In this document: piece after piece, positions 18,455 through 28,550 of the stretch
Numbering within the stretch: position 1 is the first letter of the stretch
Layout: every line of letters starts with the position of its first letter
Assembly (NCBI GenBank): GCA_030611505.1
Contig: JAUWPO010000009.1
Coordinates: 1 to 34,095 of the forward strand
Reading direction: 5' to 3'
Source: Chloroflexota bacterium
GTDB lineage: Bacteria > Chloroflexota > Anaerolineae > Anaerolineales > UBA4823
DNA: 34,095 bases
The notes under the pieces: generated by a model
The model's input: the letters and a program-made list of their open reading frames with translations, nothing else
What the model was told of the DNA's origin: nothing
The model's database searches: none
Program-made: the position numbers and the translations under genes

Positions 18455-19501
18455 TTACTCCTCCAGACGATAGTACGGAGCATGAACATACTCCACACTG
18501 ATCATCGCCGGTTTAGTATCTTCTTCTCTCAAATATTGAAAGATAGCTTCATAGACTCGCAATTTCATTCCAATATCATTTAATTCTCCAAAATACACAT
18601 CCCAACCGCGCCTGTCCTTCCATGACAGACCATATGTATTGTCATAGGACAAGGTTGCTCCATCCGGGGTGTGTTCATCCAACAATAAAACAGCCGCAAC
18701 CATTTCAGGAGACAGCAGCCTTCCAGTTTCGTCGTCTGACAGCTTGCTCTCCGCGAATTGGAGACCAGTTAAATCAAACTCTAGCGAGGCCTGTTTGGAC
18801 TCAGTGGGATCTAATTGAGGCGGTTCTTCCTGCGCTTCGATGATCGGATACAATCCTTGATCAAATACCTCATTCCGCAATGGGAACGCCTTCCCGTTTT
18901 CATCTACCAGTACAGATTGACTATCATGACTCCATACGAGTACAGGAATACGCTCAGTAACTGCAATGTTCACCGTATTCGGTAAATCCAATACGACAGC
19001 AGCGGATGAAATTTCCGAAAATGATTCCAATAGTTTATTTTGCATTTCCAACCTGTCAAGCGTGAAAATCGACTTTCCCGTCACACCCAACACAGAGTTT
19101 ACATCTCGACTTGTGATGTTATGCAAGCCTGTAATATTAGCCACATCAATACGAAAATCCTGCGAATTCCATCCTATGTAAACCATATAGGACAGCACAA
19201 CTAACAGAGCAAAAGATATCACCCGCCAGCCAATATGCACCTGAGGCAAGGAAGGCAGCCGCATTTCCGCACCAGTAACATTTAAGGCGACATCTATGCG
19301 GCGGCGGTTTTTTTTGTAGTTTCCACCTACACTTACAGCAGCACCACTTGCGATACCGCGCACCATGACCGGAGGAGGTGTGTTTGATGCGACTGAGCAT
19401 CTTCGAGTTTTCACCTTTTTTCCATCATTTGAGTGCTCCACTCGTCTTTGACGAATTTTATTCGTACGTCGCGTAGAACGGGCTTGACGGTTGATTATCA
19501 C
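18455..19501 (-). CDS. ftsQ: cell division protein FtsQ/DivIB (POTRA domain)
   Basis: Single TM, POTRA-like RIDVANITGLHNITSRDVNSVLGVTGKSIFTLD; position between ddl and ftsA. Confidence 0.85.
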   Translation of the reverse strand: MIINRQARSTRRTNKIRQRRVEHSNDGKKVKTRRCSVASNTPPPVMVRGIASGAAVSVGGNYKKNRRRIDVALNVTGAEMRLPSLPQVHIGWRVISFALLVVLSYMVYIGWNSQDFRIDVANITGLHNITSRDVNSVLGVTGKSIFTLDRLEMQNKLLESFSEISSAAVVLDLPNTVNIAVTERIPVLVWSHDSQSVLVDENGKAFPLRNEVFDQGLYPIIEAQEEPPQLDPTESKQASLEFDLTGLQFAESKLSDDETGRLLSPEMVAAVLLLDEHTPDGATLSYDNTYGLSWKDRRGWDVYFGELNDIGMKLRVYEAIFQYLREEDTKPAMISVEYVHAPYYRLEE

Positions 19502-20640
19502 CCTTCACTCCGGTATCGCCGTTCAATGCGATTACACTCAGATTTGCGTTCCAACGCCAGTTCAACCAATCGATCTACCAGGGCAGGGTATGGTAAGCCA
19601 CTCTCATCCCACAGTTTGGGGTACATGCTGATCTTTGTGAATCCTGGGATTGTATTGATTTCATTCACGTATACTTCACCAGGTTCACCTCTTTGAGATT
19701 CGTTCTTTTCGAGCAAAAAATCCACTCGAGCCATACCAGCACAATCTACAGCATGGTATGCTTGCACTGCTAACTGTTGCACCCACTGTGCCAATTCGGG
19801 CGGAATCGGCGCTGGGATAATGAGATTTGAGTTATCATCAATATATTTCGCTTCGTATGAATAAAATTCACGATTCGGTATTATCTCACCTGGCACAGAG
19901 GCCCGCGGTTCTTCATTTCCTAAAACACTGACTTCAATCTCGCGAGCATTCACCCCACGTTCGATCAGCACCCGCCGGTCATAGCGTGCGGCCTCTAACA
20001 ATCCTTCAAAAAGGTCCGAACGTGATTTACACTTCGTAATACCGATCGAAGAACCCATATTGGCTGGCTTAACAAACAACGGGTAGGTCGCTAACGCTTC
20101 AGCTTGACCTATTATGGAATCAGCATCCTCTTCAATCTCGCGCTTCGAAACCACAATAGAATCCAATACAGGAACACCGTTGGCACGCATTACATCTTTA
20201 AACACACCCTTATCCATGCCAAGTGATGAGCCCAGAACACCGGCACCAACATATGCAATGTCTGTCAGTTCAAGCAAGCCCTGTAGTGTCCCATCCTCCC
20301 CAAAAGTCCCATGCAATACAGGGAAAATAACATCCAGGTTGGTATACCGTTGTAATATTTCTCTTTGCCCGGTTATATTTATCGTGTACAACTCCTTACG
20401 AGTAGGAATGGGCATTAATACGACCGGATTTAAGTTCCGATAATCACCTTCGATCATTGCACCCAAAACATTTTCACCAACCAACCAATCGCCATCGTGG
20501 GTGATTCCGATTTGGGTAACTATATACGTGTCCGGATCAAGGGCAGATAGTATCGATCGCGCCGACATAAGCGAGACTTCGTGTTCTCCTGAACGTCCGC
20601 CAAAGATTACACCAATACGGATTTTGCTCTTTTTTTTCAT
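19498..20640 (-). CDS. ddl: D-alanine--D-alanine ligase
   Basis: GVIFGGRSGEHEVSLMSA, FPVLHGTFGEDGTLQGLLEL, EINTIPGFTKISMYPKL. Confidence 0.97.
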   Translation of the reverse strand: MKKKSKIRIGVIFGGRSGEHEVSLMSARSILSALDPDTYIVTQIGITHDGDWLVGENVLGAMIEGDYRNLNPVVLMPIPTRKELYTINITGQREILQRYTNLDVIFPVLHGTFGEDGTLQGLLELTDIAYVGAGVLGSSLGMDKGVFKDVMRANGVPVLDSIVVSKREIEEDADSIIGQAEALATYPLFVKPANMGSSIGITKCKSRSDLFEGLLEAARYDRRVLIERGVNAREIEVSVLGNEEPRASVPGEIIPNREFYSYEAKYIDDNSNLIIPAPIPPELAQWVQQLAVQAYHAVDCAGMARVDFLLEKNESQRGEPGEVYVNEINTIPGFTKISMYPKLWDESGLPYPALVDRLVELALERKSECNRIERRYRSEG

Positions 20641-20693
20641 AATATGCTTACGTCACCACAATCAACCCAATAAATCTGACTGGCAGCATCTCC

Positions 20694-23075
20694 CTATACA
20701 ACGCTGTTAGATATACTCCATTCACCGACCAATTCGATTTCTAATTCAAGTTCGACACCAAACTTTCTCGCTACCGATTTACGCGCCAGTTGAATTAATT
20801 CCCAAACATCACCAGCCGATGAGCTGCCTTGGTTGATGAAAAAATTGGCATGCAATGAACTTATCTCCGCACCACCAATACGAGTACCCTTAAGCCCCAC
20901 CGCTTCAATCAGATGTCCTGCATAATCTCCGGGTGGATTTTTAAACATAGATCCCATACTCGCTCCAGGTGGTTGTGTGCGGTGGCGATGGGAAACAAAG
21001 CTCTTCATCCTGGTCTGAACAGCTTGCGAATCACTGCGTTCCAGTTCTAGGACAGCACTTAAGACGACAAAATCTCCCGGATAACGCTTGATCACACTAT
21101 TGCGGTAAGAATACCCAAATCGTTCTACAGGCCAATGCTTACGCCGGGGTTCGGCATCTTTTGATTTACTTGAACGGTGCAAGATTTCGGCCAATTTTAA
21201 TACCGTAGAAATTTCTCCACCATGCGCTCCCGCATTGCCTACCACTGCTCCACCCAATGTGCCAGGTATCCCTGCCGCCCATTCCAAACCTGATAATCCG
21301 CGTTGGGCGGTCTGGCGAGAAATCACCCCAAAATTCACGCCACTTTCAGCCCATACAGTCGGTGGAGCGGATTCTTCATCAAACATCACCTTTTTGGCTT
21401 TATTCAACACCACAACTCCACGTATGCCGGAGTCGCTTACTAATATGTTCGAACCTCCTCCGAGGATAATAAAGGAAACACCGCTTTTCCAAAGCAGAGC
21501 TGCAGCTTGTGCAAGTTCATCAGAAGAATTCACCTCTAATAGCACATCTGCAGGACCTCCTATCCGTGCGGCAGTAAAGCGAGCCAGGGGGACATTTTCC
21601 TGTACACGATCGCCGAATATATCTTGCAGCGCTCTCAAGCAGAGGGATTGATTTTGTTTTCGCAAAACAAGCATCGACTGATCAATAATCTGGTTCGCAT
21701 CACCTGCTGAGAGAACAATAACCACATCACCGGGTTGCGTAGTCTTGAGAAGATGATCTCTTGCATCCAGGATGCCAGGCACATAATGCACGTCTGAAGA
21801 AGAATTCTTTTCATTTGATATCGCTTCCACGACCTGCTCAGCCGAGAACCCGTTCTCAGGTGCGCTCTCACGAGCCGCATATACATCAGTAACCAGGACA
21901 TGATCGGCGTCCCGAAATGCTCCTGCGAATTCGGTAAATAAAGTCCGAGTGCGAGAGTACGTATGGGGCTGCCACACCGCCCAAATATTGCGGTTAGGGA
22001 ATCGCATACGTGCTGCGGAAAGTGTGGCCATTATCTCCGTTGGATGGTGGGCATAGTCATCGATAAATGTTACATGTTGGGCTTCACCGCGAACCTCGAA
22101 TCTTCTCTCGGTTCCTCGAAACCTACTTATCTCACTCGCTGCCTCAACGACAGACACACCGATCAAATCCGATACCGCCAAAGCAGCCGTAGCGTTACGA
22201 ACATTATGAATACCTGGAACTTGTAAGGAAACCTTTGCACGTCTTTCGACGTCCTCACCTACAAATTCAAAGTTATAGCCACCCAGGTCATTCAAAACCA
22301 AGTTTTTCGCCTGGTAATCGTAATATATTGCACTTTGAACTAATTTGACCCTGTATTGCTCATCAGAAATCCCGTAAACAAGTGATCTATCCGGTGGAAT
22401 ATTTGTTTCATTAAGTAGACGAGAAGCACCAGGGTCATCACCACAAACAAGCAGTGCTCCATCCGGTTCTATTTGCATAAGAAAATCTAGAAATGCATGG
22501 TAGAAATCCTGTGATGTTGGAAAACAATCTGGGTGATCGTGCTCCACGCTTGTCACAACAGCAATATAAGGTTGCAATCCTAAAAACATACGATCGTATT
22601 CGTCTGCTTCGATAATAAAGTGATTGCCCCGACCAGCATGAGCGTTATTACAAAGGTCTTTAGACTCACTGCCGATAATATAAGAAGGATCATATTTTAA
22701 CTGGCTAAGAATCCAGGCGATCATCGCCGTTGTAGTTGTCTTTCCATGGGTACCTGCAATAGCGACACATCGCTGATCCGCAATAACCTGACTTAGAAAA
22801 TCTGCCCGTTTCATGACCTGGATACCGGCTTTTACTGAAGCTAACACTTCTACGTTGTCATCTGGTATCGCCGATGAGCGTAAAACAATATCTGCTCCGC
22901 TAATATTTTCTGCGCTATGACCAAGATAGACGTCTACTCCGGCAGCCTGTAACCGCTTGGTTTGGGGTGATACCTGACGATCAGAACCGCTCACCTTAAA
23001 GCCGCGTTCCAACATCACCATCGCAATGGCTGAAAGACCAGTACCACCTATACCGATAAAATGAATCTTGGTCAT
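20694..23075 (-). CDS. murC-murB: MurC-MurB fusion: UDP-N-acetylmuramate--L-alanine ligase + UDP-N-acetylenolpyruvoylglucosamine reductase
   Basis: MurC half: IHFIGIGGTGLSAIAMVM, AGTHGKTTTTAMIAW; MurB half: TAARIGGPADVLLEV, ILGGGSNILVSDSGIRGVVV, GASMGSMFKNPPGDYAGHLIEAVGLKG. One uninterrupted 793-aa frame. Confidence 0.95.
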   Translation of the reverse strand: MTKIHFIGIGGTGLSAIAMVMLERGFKVSGSDRQVSPQTKRLQAAGVDVYLGHSAENISGADIVLRSSAIPDDNVEVLASVKAGIQVMKRADFLSQVIADQRCVAIAGTHGKTTTTAMIAWILSQLKYDPSYIIGSESKDLCNNAHAGRGNHFIIEADEYDRMFLGLQPYIAVVTSVEHDHPDCFPTSQDFYHAFLDFLMQIEPDGALLVCGDDPGASRLLNETNIPPDRSLVYGISDEQYRVKLVQSAIYYDYQAKNLVLNDLGGYNFEFVGEDVERRAKVSLQVPGIHNVRNATAALAVSDLIGVSVVEAASEISRFRGTERRFEVRGEAQHVTFIDDYAHHPTEIMATLSAARMRFPNRNIWAVWQPHTYSRTRTLFTEFAGAFRDADHVLVTDVYAARESAPENGFSAEQVVEAISNEKNSSSDVHYVPGILDARDHLLKTTQPGDVVIVLSAGDANQIIDQSMLVLRKQNQSLCLRALQDIFGDRVQENVPLARFTAARIGGPADVLLEVNSSDELAQAAALLWKSGVSFIILGGGSNILVSDSGIRGVVVLNKAKKVMFDEESAPPTVWAESGVNFGVISRQTAQRGLSGLEWAAGIPGTLGGAVVGNAGAHGGEISTVLKLAEILHRSSKSKDAEPRRKHWPVERFGYSYRNSVIKRYPGDFVVLSAVLELERSDSQAVQTRMKSFVSHRHRTQPPGASMGSMFKNPPGDYAGHLIEAVGLKGTRIGGAEISSLHANFFINQGSSSAGDVWELIQLARKSVARKFGVELELEIELVGEWSISNSVV

Positions 23076-23120
23076 AATTGCATTTAAACCGATAATATAA
23101 TCCGATTACAGGTATTACCT

Positions 23121-23657
23121 CTAGATAAACACGATTAACACGAAGATAAAAGCTATAACAACCGCAATATAAATCCAATAACCAGACAACAAAGCCGGCG
23201 CAAACATATTTAATAATCGCTGAGCGGTTTCAGCAGTGACTGGATCATTCGCGGAGGATGAAATATATGGTGTAAAAGGATATCCAGCTTTATCCATGAA
23301 ATACCAAAGCGTTCCAAATATCAAATATCCATTAATCGCACCGAATAATATACCAAGAATAAAATCCTGGATCCTAGCACGTTTTTCACTGAACCGGGCG
23401 AACTGCGAAAACCTCGGCGATTGATAGCCAAAGAAAACCATTACTATCAAAATAGATGACCGAACCCAGAACTGTGATGTGGAGCCATTCTGGATTAGAT
23501 CATTTGTATAAGGTAAAAGGTCCTCAATAACAGCAATAAATGCGAGCGCTAAGATTACACTAAACCCAACCAGGACTTCTTTTCCCCAACCACGCATAGA
23601 GCCAATAACTGCGAATAACACCACGAATATGTAGAAGGCGACCACAAGTGTAACCAT
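23121..23657 (-). CDS. CvpA-family-like multi-TM membrane protein
   Basis: 178 aa, four predicted hydrophobic segments, N-terminal IGSMRGWGKEVLVGFSVILALAF pattern of CvpA-type proteins. Confidence 0.6.
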   Translation of the reverse strand: MVTLVVAFYIFVVLFAVIGSMRGWGKEVLVGFSVILALAFIAVIEDLLPYTNDLIQNGSTSQFWVRSSILIVMVFFGYQSPRFSQFARFSEKRARIQDFILGILFGAINGYLIFGTLWYFMDKAGYPFTPYISSSANDPVTAETAQRLLNMFAPALLSGYWIYIAVVIAFIFVLIVFI

Positions 23658-23660
23658 AGA

Positions 23661-24833
23661 TCAATCCCTTTCACGATTTAGCGCTGCCAACTCAGCGAGG
23701 TGAGAGGCAATCGATTCTGCTGCGTTTGGGTATACCAGGGTACGCATTGCCTGACTCATTTGCTCGCGACGATTATTATCGGTCATCAATTCTCGCACCT
23801 TTGGCAATAATTGAGTTGCCATTTCTTCATCGGGAACAACCTCAGCTGCTCCCTTCTTTGACAAGTACAGGGCATTTACCTCCTGATACCGCCATGCATA
23901 CGGATATGGCACCAGAATTGCTGGTAAACCAAATAATGGATATTCGCCCAAACATGAAGCCCCAGATCGTGAAACTACAAGGTCTGCCGCGGTCAGTGCG
24001 GCTCCCATCTCATCGTGGAGGTAAGGAAACGGTTTATACCGCTCTGCGCAAGGAAGTGAGTCTTTCAGAGAGGTACAAACCGCTTCTACTTCAGACCAAT
24101 CAAGCTCTCCACTGATATGCACGACTTGCATTTCCTTCAATAATTCTGGGAGCAATTTCAACAATGCCTGATTTATCGAACGCGCACCTTTACTTCCTCC
24201 TAACACAAGTAAGGTATGTAAATCTGGATCCAAGCCTAATGCATTACGAGCCGAATCCAAGCTCCACGATTTCAAATTGGATCGTGTCGGGTAGCCTGTT
24301 ACCCGAACATTGGGATGGCGTTCAAAATATTCGTGTGAGGCATCCACGCTCAAATCGATGTGGTCTGCCAACCGGGCTAAGGTTTTCAATGCCACTCCTG
24401 GTTCAATGTCTGGGACAAAAAGTAATGATGGCACTTTGCGACCCGCCAGCGCCATCGGCACGGCAACATATCCGCCAGTGAAGAAAAGTACATCGGGATT
24501 AAACCTTTTTAGGATTTGTCGAGACTGGATGTATCCTTTACCCAATTTCAGCAGGTTTCCAGGTAAAACGCGCAAACCAACACCGTGCACACCCGCGGCT
24601 GGTACAGCTTCATAAGGAATGCCAACTCGCTTTACCAAATCTGCCTCCATACCACCGATTCCTCCAATCCACAAAACCGAATTAATAGTTTCGGTTTTTA
24701 TACCTGGCAAGGTCTTTTTTGAGGCGATTTCATCCCAGGTTATCCCTGAATTGTCACCGATCACGGCTTGCAACACAGCGAGAGCCGGATACACGCTGCC
24801 TCCGGTTCCGCCTGCGCAGATCAATAACCGCAT
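23661..24833 (-). CDS. murG: UDP-N-acetylglucosamine--N-acetylmuramyl-(pentapeptide) pyrophosphoryl-undecaprenol N-acetylglucosamine transferase
   Basis: CAGGTGGSVYPALAVLQ, FTGGYVAVPMALAG, LVLGGSKGARSINQALL, SRSGASCLGEYPLFGLPAILVPYP. Confidence 0.93.
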   Translation of the reverse strand: MRLLICAGGTGGSVYPALAVLQAVIGDNSGITWDEIASKKTLPGIKTETINSVLWIGGIGGMEADLVKRVGIPYEAVPAAGVHGVGLRVLPGNLLKLGKGYIQSRQILKRFNPDVLFFTGGYVAVPMALAGRKVPSLLFVPDIEPGVALKTLARLADHIDLSVDASHEYFERHPNVRVTGYPTRSNLKSWSLDSARNALGLDPDLHTLLVLGGSKGARSINQALLKLLPELLKEMQVVHISGELDWSEVEAVCTSLKDSLPCAERYKPFPYLHDEMGAALTAADLVVSRSGASCLGEYPLFGLPAILVPYPYAWRYQEVNALYLSKKGAAEVVPDEEMATQLLPKVRELMTDNNRREQMSQAMRTLVYPNAAESIASHLAELAALNRERD

Positions 24834-26037
24834 TGAAGAGCTTCCCTTTTTCTGACTTCTTTTTTTCTGACAATCGGGATATATTTATCAGTATCCCAAT
24901 AGCCGCCAATGTAACAACCAAACTCGAACCACCGGCGCTTATTAATGGCAATGCGTTGCCCGCAAAAGGCAACAAGTTCACCATAACGGACATGTTGATA
25001 AACGCCTCAATTGAAATCCAAAGCGTGAGACCGGCGGCAAGTAACATCCCCAACTGATCTGGAGCCTGGCGGACAATTTTAAACCCTCGCCAGAGAAATA
25101 AAGCAAATAAGCCCACTAATACTATCGAACCAATTACACCCATTTCTTCGCCAACTACTGCAAAAATACTATCCGTCGGCGGCACAGGCAGTCCGGTCAA
25201 TTTAGTTTCAGCTTCACCAATTCCTACTCCAAACCACCCCCCCTTAATAATTGCTTCGAGTGAACGTCGGACGTGATAAGAACCCTGGGTAGGATCTTGT
25301 ATTCCAGCTATAAAAAGTTCAATTCTAGCAGCTCCTGTAGGCGCGAGTTGAACGATTCCTAAGCCAATCACCAGTGCAATGACCATTAGAATGCCGATCT
25401 GCTTCAGATCCCCCCCTGCCAAGAAGAACATGAGACCTCCTAGCAAAAAAATGGTCGCAACTGCGCTGAAGTCAGGCTGGATGATAACCAGACCACCCAA
25501 CAACCCCAGAATGATCGCCAGGGGAATGAGACCAAAACTCACATCACTGAGCTTCTCTCGTCTAGCGGATAACCATACCGCCAGATAAATGACCGTCACT
25601 AATTTTGCCAACTCTGATGGCTGGATAGAGCCTCCAAAAAGGGTCCGTACTGCCCCATTTCGCACTTCGTTTAAAAATAGAACCGCAATCAATCCAATAA
25701 TAGTAATCCCCATTAACACAACCGCAATCTGCTGCCATCGATGGTAATCTAAAAATGCCAGAGTAATTGCTATGCTCAATCCAATTACCAACCAGAGAAG
25801 CTGGCGATAGAAAATTGTAGTTGGATCACCATAAAACCTATTTGAATAATCATAACTCGCCGAATAAACCATCACCAACCCAAAAATCAACAGGGTAATC
25901 ACTACTAGAAGAAATGGAACATCAAAACTCAACTGTACTCGTTGGCGGTTCAAGCCTTTCTTTTTCCTGGAAACAGGTTCGTTCACAGATTGTTCCACAA
26001 TATCGCCGGTACTCACTTCAGTAATAAGTCCGTTCAT
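24754..26037 (-). CDS. ftsW: SEDS-family peptidoglycan polymerase FtsW
   Basis: LLIFGLVMVYSAS, IQPDFSAVATIFLL, GGWFGVGIGEAETKLTGLPVPPTDSIFAVVGEEMGVIGS, PLISAGGSSLVVTL. Confidence 0.95.
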   Translation of the reverse strand: MNGLITEVSTGDIVEQSVNEPVSRKKKGLNRQRVQLSFDVPFLLVVITLLIFGLVMVYSASYDYSNRFYGDPTTIFYRQLLWLVIGLSIAITLAFLDYHRWQQIAVVLMGITIIGLIAVLFLNEVRNGAVRTLFGGSIQPSELAKLVTVIYLAVWLSARREKLSDVSFGLIPLAIILGLLGGLVIIQPDFSAVATIFLLGGLMFFLAGGDLKQIGILMVIALVIGLGIVQLAPTGAARIELFIAGIQDPTQGSYHVRRSLEAIIKGGWFGVGIGEAETKLTGLPVPPTDSIFAVVGEEMGVIGSIVLVGLFALFLWRGFKIVRQAPDQLGMLLAAGLTLWISIEAFINMSVMVNLLPFAGNALPLISAGGSSLVVTLAAIGILINISRLSEKKKSEKGKLFNAVIDLRRRNRRQRVSGSRCVASRDR

Positions 26038-26039
26038 CT

Positions 26040-27518
26040 TTAATGGAGTTCCTTTACCAATTGAGCGAAATATTCTCCACGCTGCTCGTAATTTTCAAAT
26101 TCATCGAAACTCGTCCCCCCGGGTGAAAGTAAAACAACCTCTCCCGGTTGGACTATCCGTGCGGCCTCCTGAACTGCATCATACAATCCAACACATTGGG
26201 TAACAGTAATTTTTTCAGTAACGGACAAATCCATTTCTTGCGAAATCTTTTGTGATGCCTCTCCGAACAAAATCAGGTGATCAACGCGTTGGCAAATCAT
26301 CTCACCAAATTCCATCCAAGGTAAGTTCTTATCCCGTCCACCAGCTAACAAAACCAGCGGCATATCAAAAGAATGAATCGCTGCCATTGCCCGTTTTGGA
26401 GTAGTGGCAATCGAATCGTTATACCAATCAGCTCCTCCCCATGATCTGATGAATTCCAAGCGGTGGGGAATTCCCTCAAAACTCTCAATTCCGGGTTGCA
26501 TTATTTCTACCGGAAGGTCCAGTACCGCTGAAATTGTACAGGCTGCCATCACATTTTGTAAATTATGCTCTCCTCGCAGGGGGATTCTATCTCGGGAAAG
26601 AAGCCGGTACTCTTTTGGATCAACATTGAAATTCCCCTTCATAAGATGGGTTCGTCCTGCATTGTTCCTTCCAATCCGCATATAAACAGAATCATTCTTG
26701 ATGAATGCACCGTTCTGATCATGAGCCATCTCGGAAAGTCCGAAGGACATCAAACCACCGTGAACTTTATTTGATAACGACCACGCATTCGCGTCATCCC
26801 TGCCAATGACGGCCGTATCAGATGCTGTTTGAAATTCCAGTATTCGGGTTTTGGCATTGATATACGCCTTCATTGAAACGTGCCTGTCCAAGTGATCCGG
26901 TGAGATATTAAGCACTACCGCTATATGAGGTGATTTGGTCATCAACTCTAATTGAAAGCTCGACAACTCCATTACTGCGATATCTTCTGGCTGGATATCC
27001 TCAATATAAGTAATCAAAGGAATGCCAATATTTCCACCAATCCAAACCCGTTTGCCATACAATTCAGATTGCGAGTCTGAAGTCGCAGTTTTAAGGATGT
27101 GTCCGACCAATGAAGTGGTGGTAGTCTTACCCGCCGAGCCGGTTATGCCAACAACTTTGCACGGGACAACTTCCATGAATACCTGCGAATCATTCACAAT
27201 TGGAATACCCAAAGAGTTCGCCTTTCTAACAAGTGGTAAGGTCAAAGGTACACCACCAGAGACACCTAGAACATCACAAGTGTCTAGTAAGCTCAATGGA
27301 TGCCCGCCAATAACCCATTCGATAGGATAGCCGTCATCTGACAATTCCTTTAGGGCTTCACGGGCATCGAACAATTCACTCGCTGGCTTACAATCGTTCA
27401 AAACAATGCGAGCACCTTGACCTGCCAGGTAGCGCGTCAGGGCAATCCCTTGTCGGGCTGCACCAACGATGACCACCTTCTTACCCTGCCATTCTTGCAT
27501 ACTTGTAATTATCCGCAA
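26040..27518 (-). CDS. murD: UDP-N-acetylmuramoyl-L-alanine--D-glutamate ligase
   Basis: VGITGSAGKTTTTSLVG, VLNISPDHLDRH, HRLEFIRSWGGADWYNDSIATTPKRAMAAI, LLAGGRDKN. Confidence 0.96.
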   Translation of the reverse strand: MRIITSMQEWQGKKVVIVGAARQGIALTRYLAGQGARIVLNDCKPASELFDAREALKELSDDGYPIEWVIGGHPLSLLDTCDVLGVSGGVPLTLPLVRKANSLGIPIVNDSQVFMEVVPCKVVGITGSAGKTTTTSLVGHILKTATSDSQSELYGKRVWIGGNIGIPLITYIEDIQPEDIAVMELSSFQLELMTKSPHIAVVLNISPDHLDRHVSMKAYINAKTRILEFQTASDTAVIGRDDANAWSLSNKVHGGLMSFGLSEMAHDQNGAFIKNDSVYMRIGRNNAGRTHLMKGNFNVDPKEYRLLSRDRIPLRGEHNLQNVMAACTISAVLDLPVEIMQPGIESFEGIPHRLEFIRSWGGADWYNDSIATTPKRAMAAIHSFDMPLVLLAGGRDKNLPWMEFGEMICQRVDHLILFGEASQKISQEMDLSVTEKITVTQCVGLYDAVQEAARIVQPGEVVLLSPGGTSFDEFENYEQRGEYFAQLVKELH

Positions 27519-27557
27519 TCTTTATATTTTTTATTCATACCACAACAATGGAATGTT

Positions 27558-28550
27558 CTAAACGAGTGCTAATGCCACTCCAATCATGGCAAACAACAGA
27601 CTTACTAACCAGAATCGCTGTACAACCTGCGTTTCACTCCAACCAGAAAGCTCAAAGTGATGGTGCAACGGAGACATCTTAAAAAGCCTGCGACCACCGG
27701 TATATTTAAAATATGCCACCTGTAAAATTACGCTCAATACAGTACTGGCAGGGATAATAGCAATAATAGGCAAAACAATCCAATGTCCGGTCATCAAAGC
27801 CACTACAGCCAGTGTCGATCCGAGAGCTAACGAACCCGTATCTCCCATGAACATAAGTGCAGGGTGGACATTGAACCATAAGAACCCAAACAGCGCACCA
27901 ACCACTGTGAAGCAAAAATTAGCCAGGAAAGTTTGACCCTGCAAAAGGGCAATACCGCCATAGGCTGCAAAAGCGGTCGCAGAGATCAAACCAGCCAAAC
28001 CATCCAGACCATCTGTCAAATTGACCGCGTTGGTGGTTGCTACAATTACGAACGCTGCGATTGGGATATACCACACTCCTAGATTTATGTATCCATCCAT
28101 CCCTGGTAGATAAAAAATTTTGATCTTAAGTACATAGAAAATTCCCATAGCCGCAGCAACTGCTAAGGCTACTTGAAAAAAAAGTTTCGTGCGCGCTCGC
28201 ATACCCGTTGAACTTCCCTGATTACGCAGCCCTTCCCAATCATCTATAGCACCCAGGGTTGCATAAACCACCATCACAACCATAGGCAGCAGTACAGACC
28301 TGCCCAAGACAGTAATGCCGATCAAAGAACCTGCGTTCAGTAATACGGTGATAAACACAACTGGCAATACGATCAGTACTCCTCCCATGGTAGGTGTACC
28401 TAATTTGCTGAAATGCCGGTCTGGACCTTCGATGCGAATGGCCTTACCCACTCCATAATGACGGAGAACTCGCAACAAAGGTGGTCCCCAGATTACCGTC
28501 AACATGAAACTGAACCCTGCTAAAGCCAGGGACATTGAGGTTTGAGTCAT
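27558..28550 (-). CDS. mraY: phospho-N-acetylmuramoyl-pentapeptide-transferase
   Basis: GTPTMGGVLIVL, NAVNLTDGLDGLAG, FMGDTGSLALG, SPLHHHFELSGWSETQVV. Confidence 0.97.
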   Translation of the reverse strand: MTQTSMSLALAGFSFMLTVIWGPPLLRVLRHYGVGKAIRIEGPDRHFSKLGTPTMGGVLIVLPVVFITVLLNAGSLIGITVLGRSVLLPMVVMVVYATLGAIDDWEGLRNQGSSTGMRARTKLFFQVALAVAAAMGIFYVLKIKIFYLPGMDGYINLGVWYIPIAAFVIVATTNAVNLTDGLDGLAGLISATAFAAYGGIALLQGQTFLANFCFTVVGALFGFLWFNVHPALMFMGDTGSLALGSTLAVVALMTGHWIVLPIIAIIPASTVLSVILQVAYFKYTGGRRLFKMSPLHHHFELSGWSETQVVQRFWLVSLLFAMIGVALALV

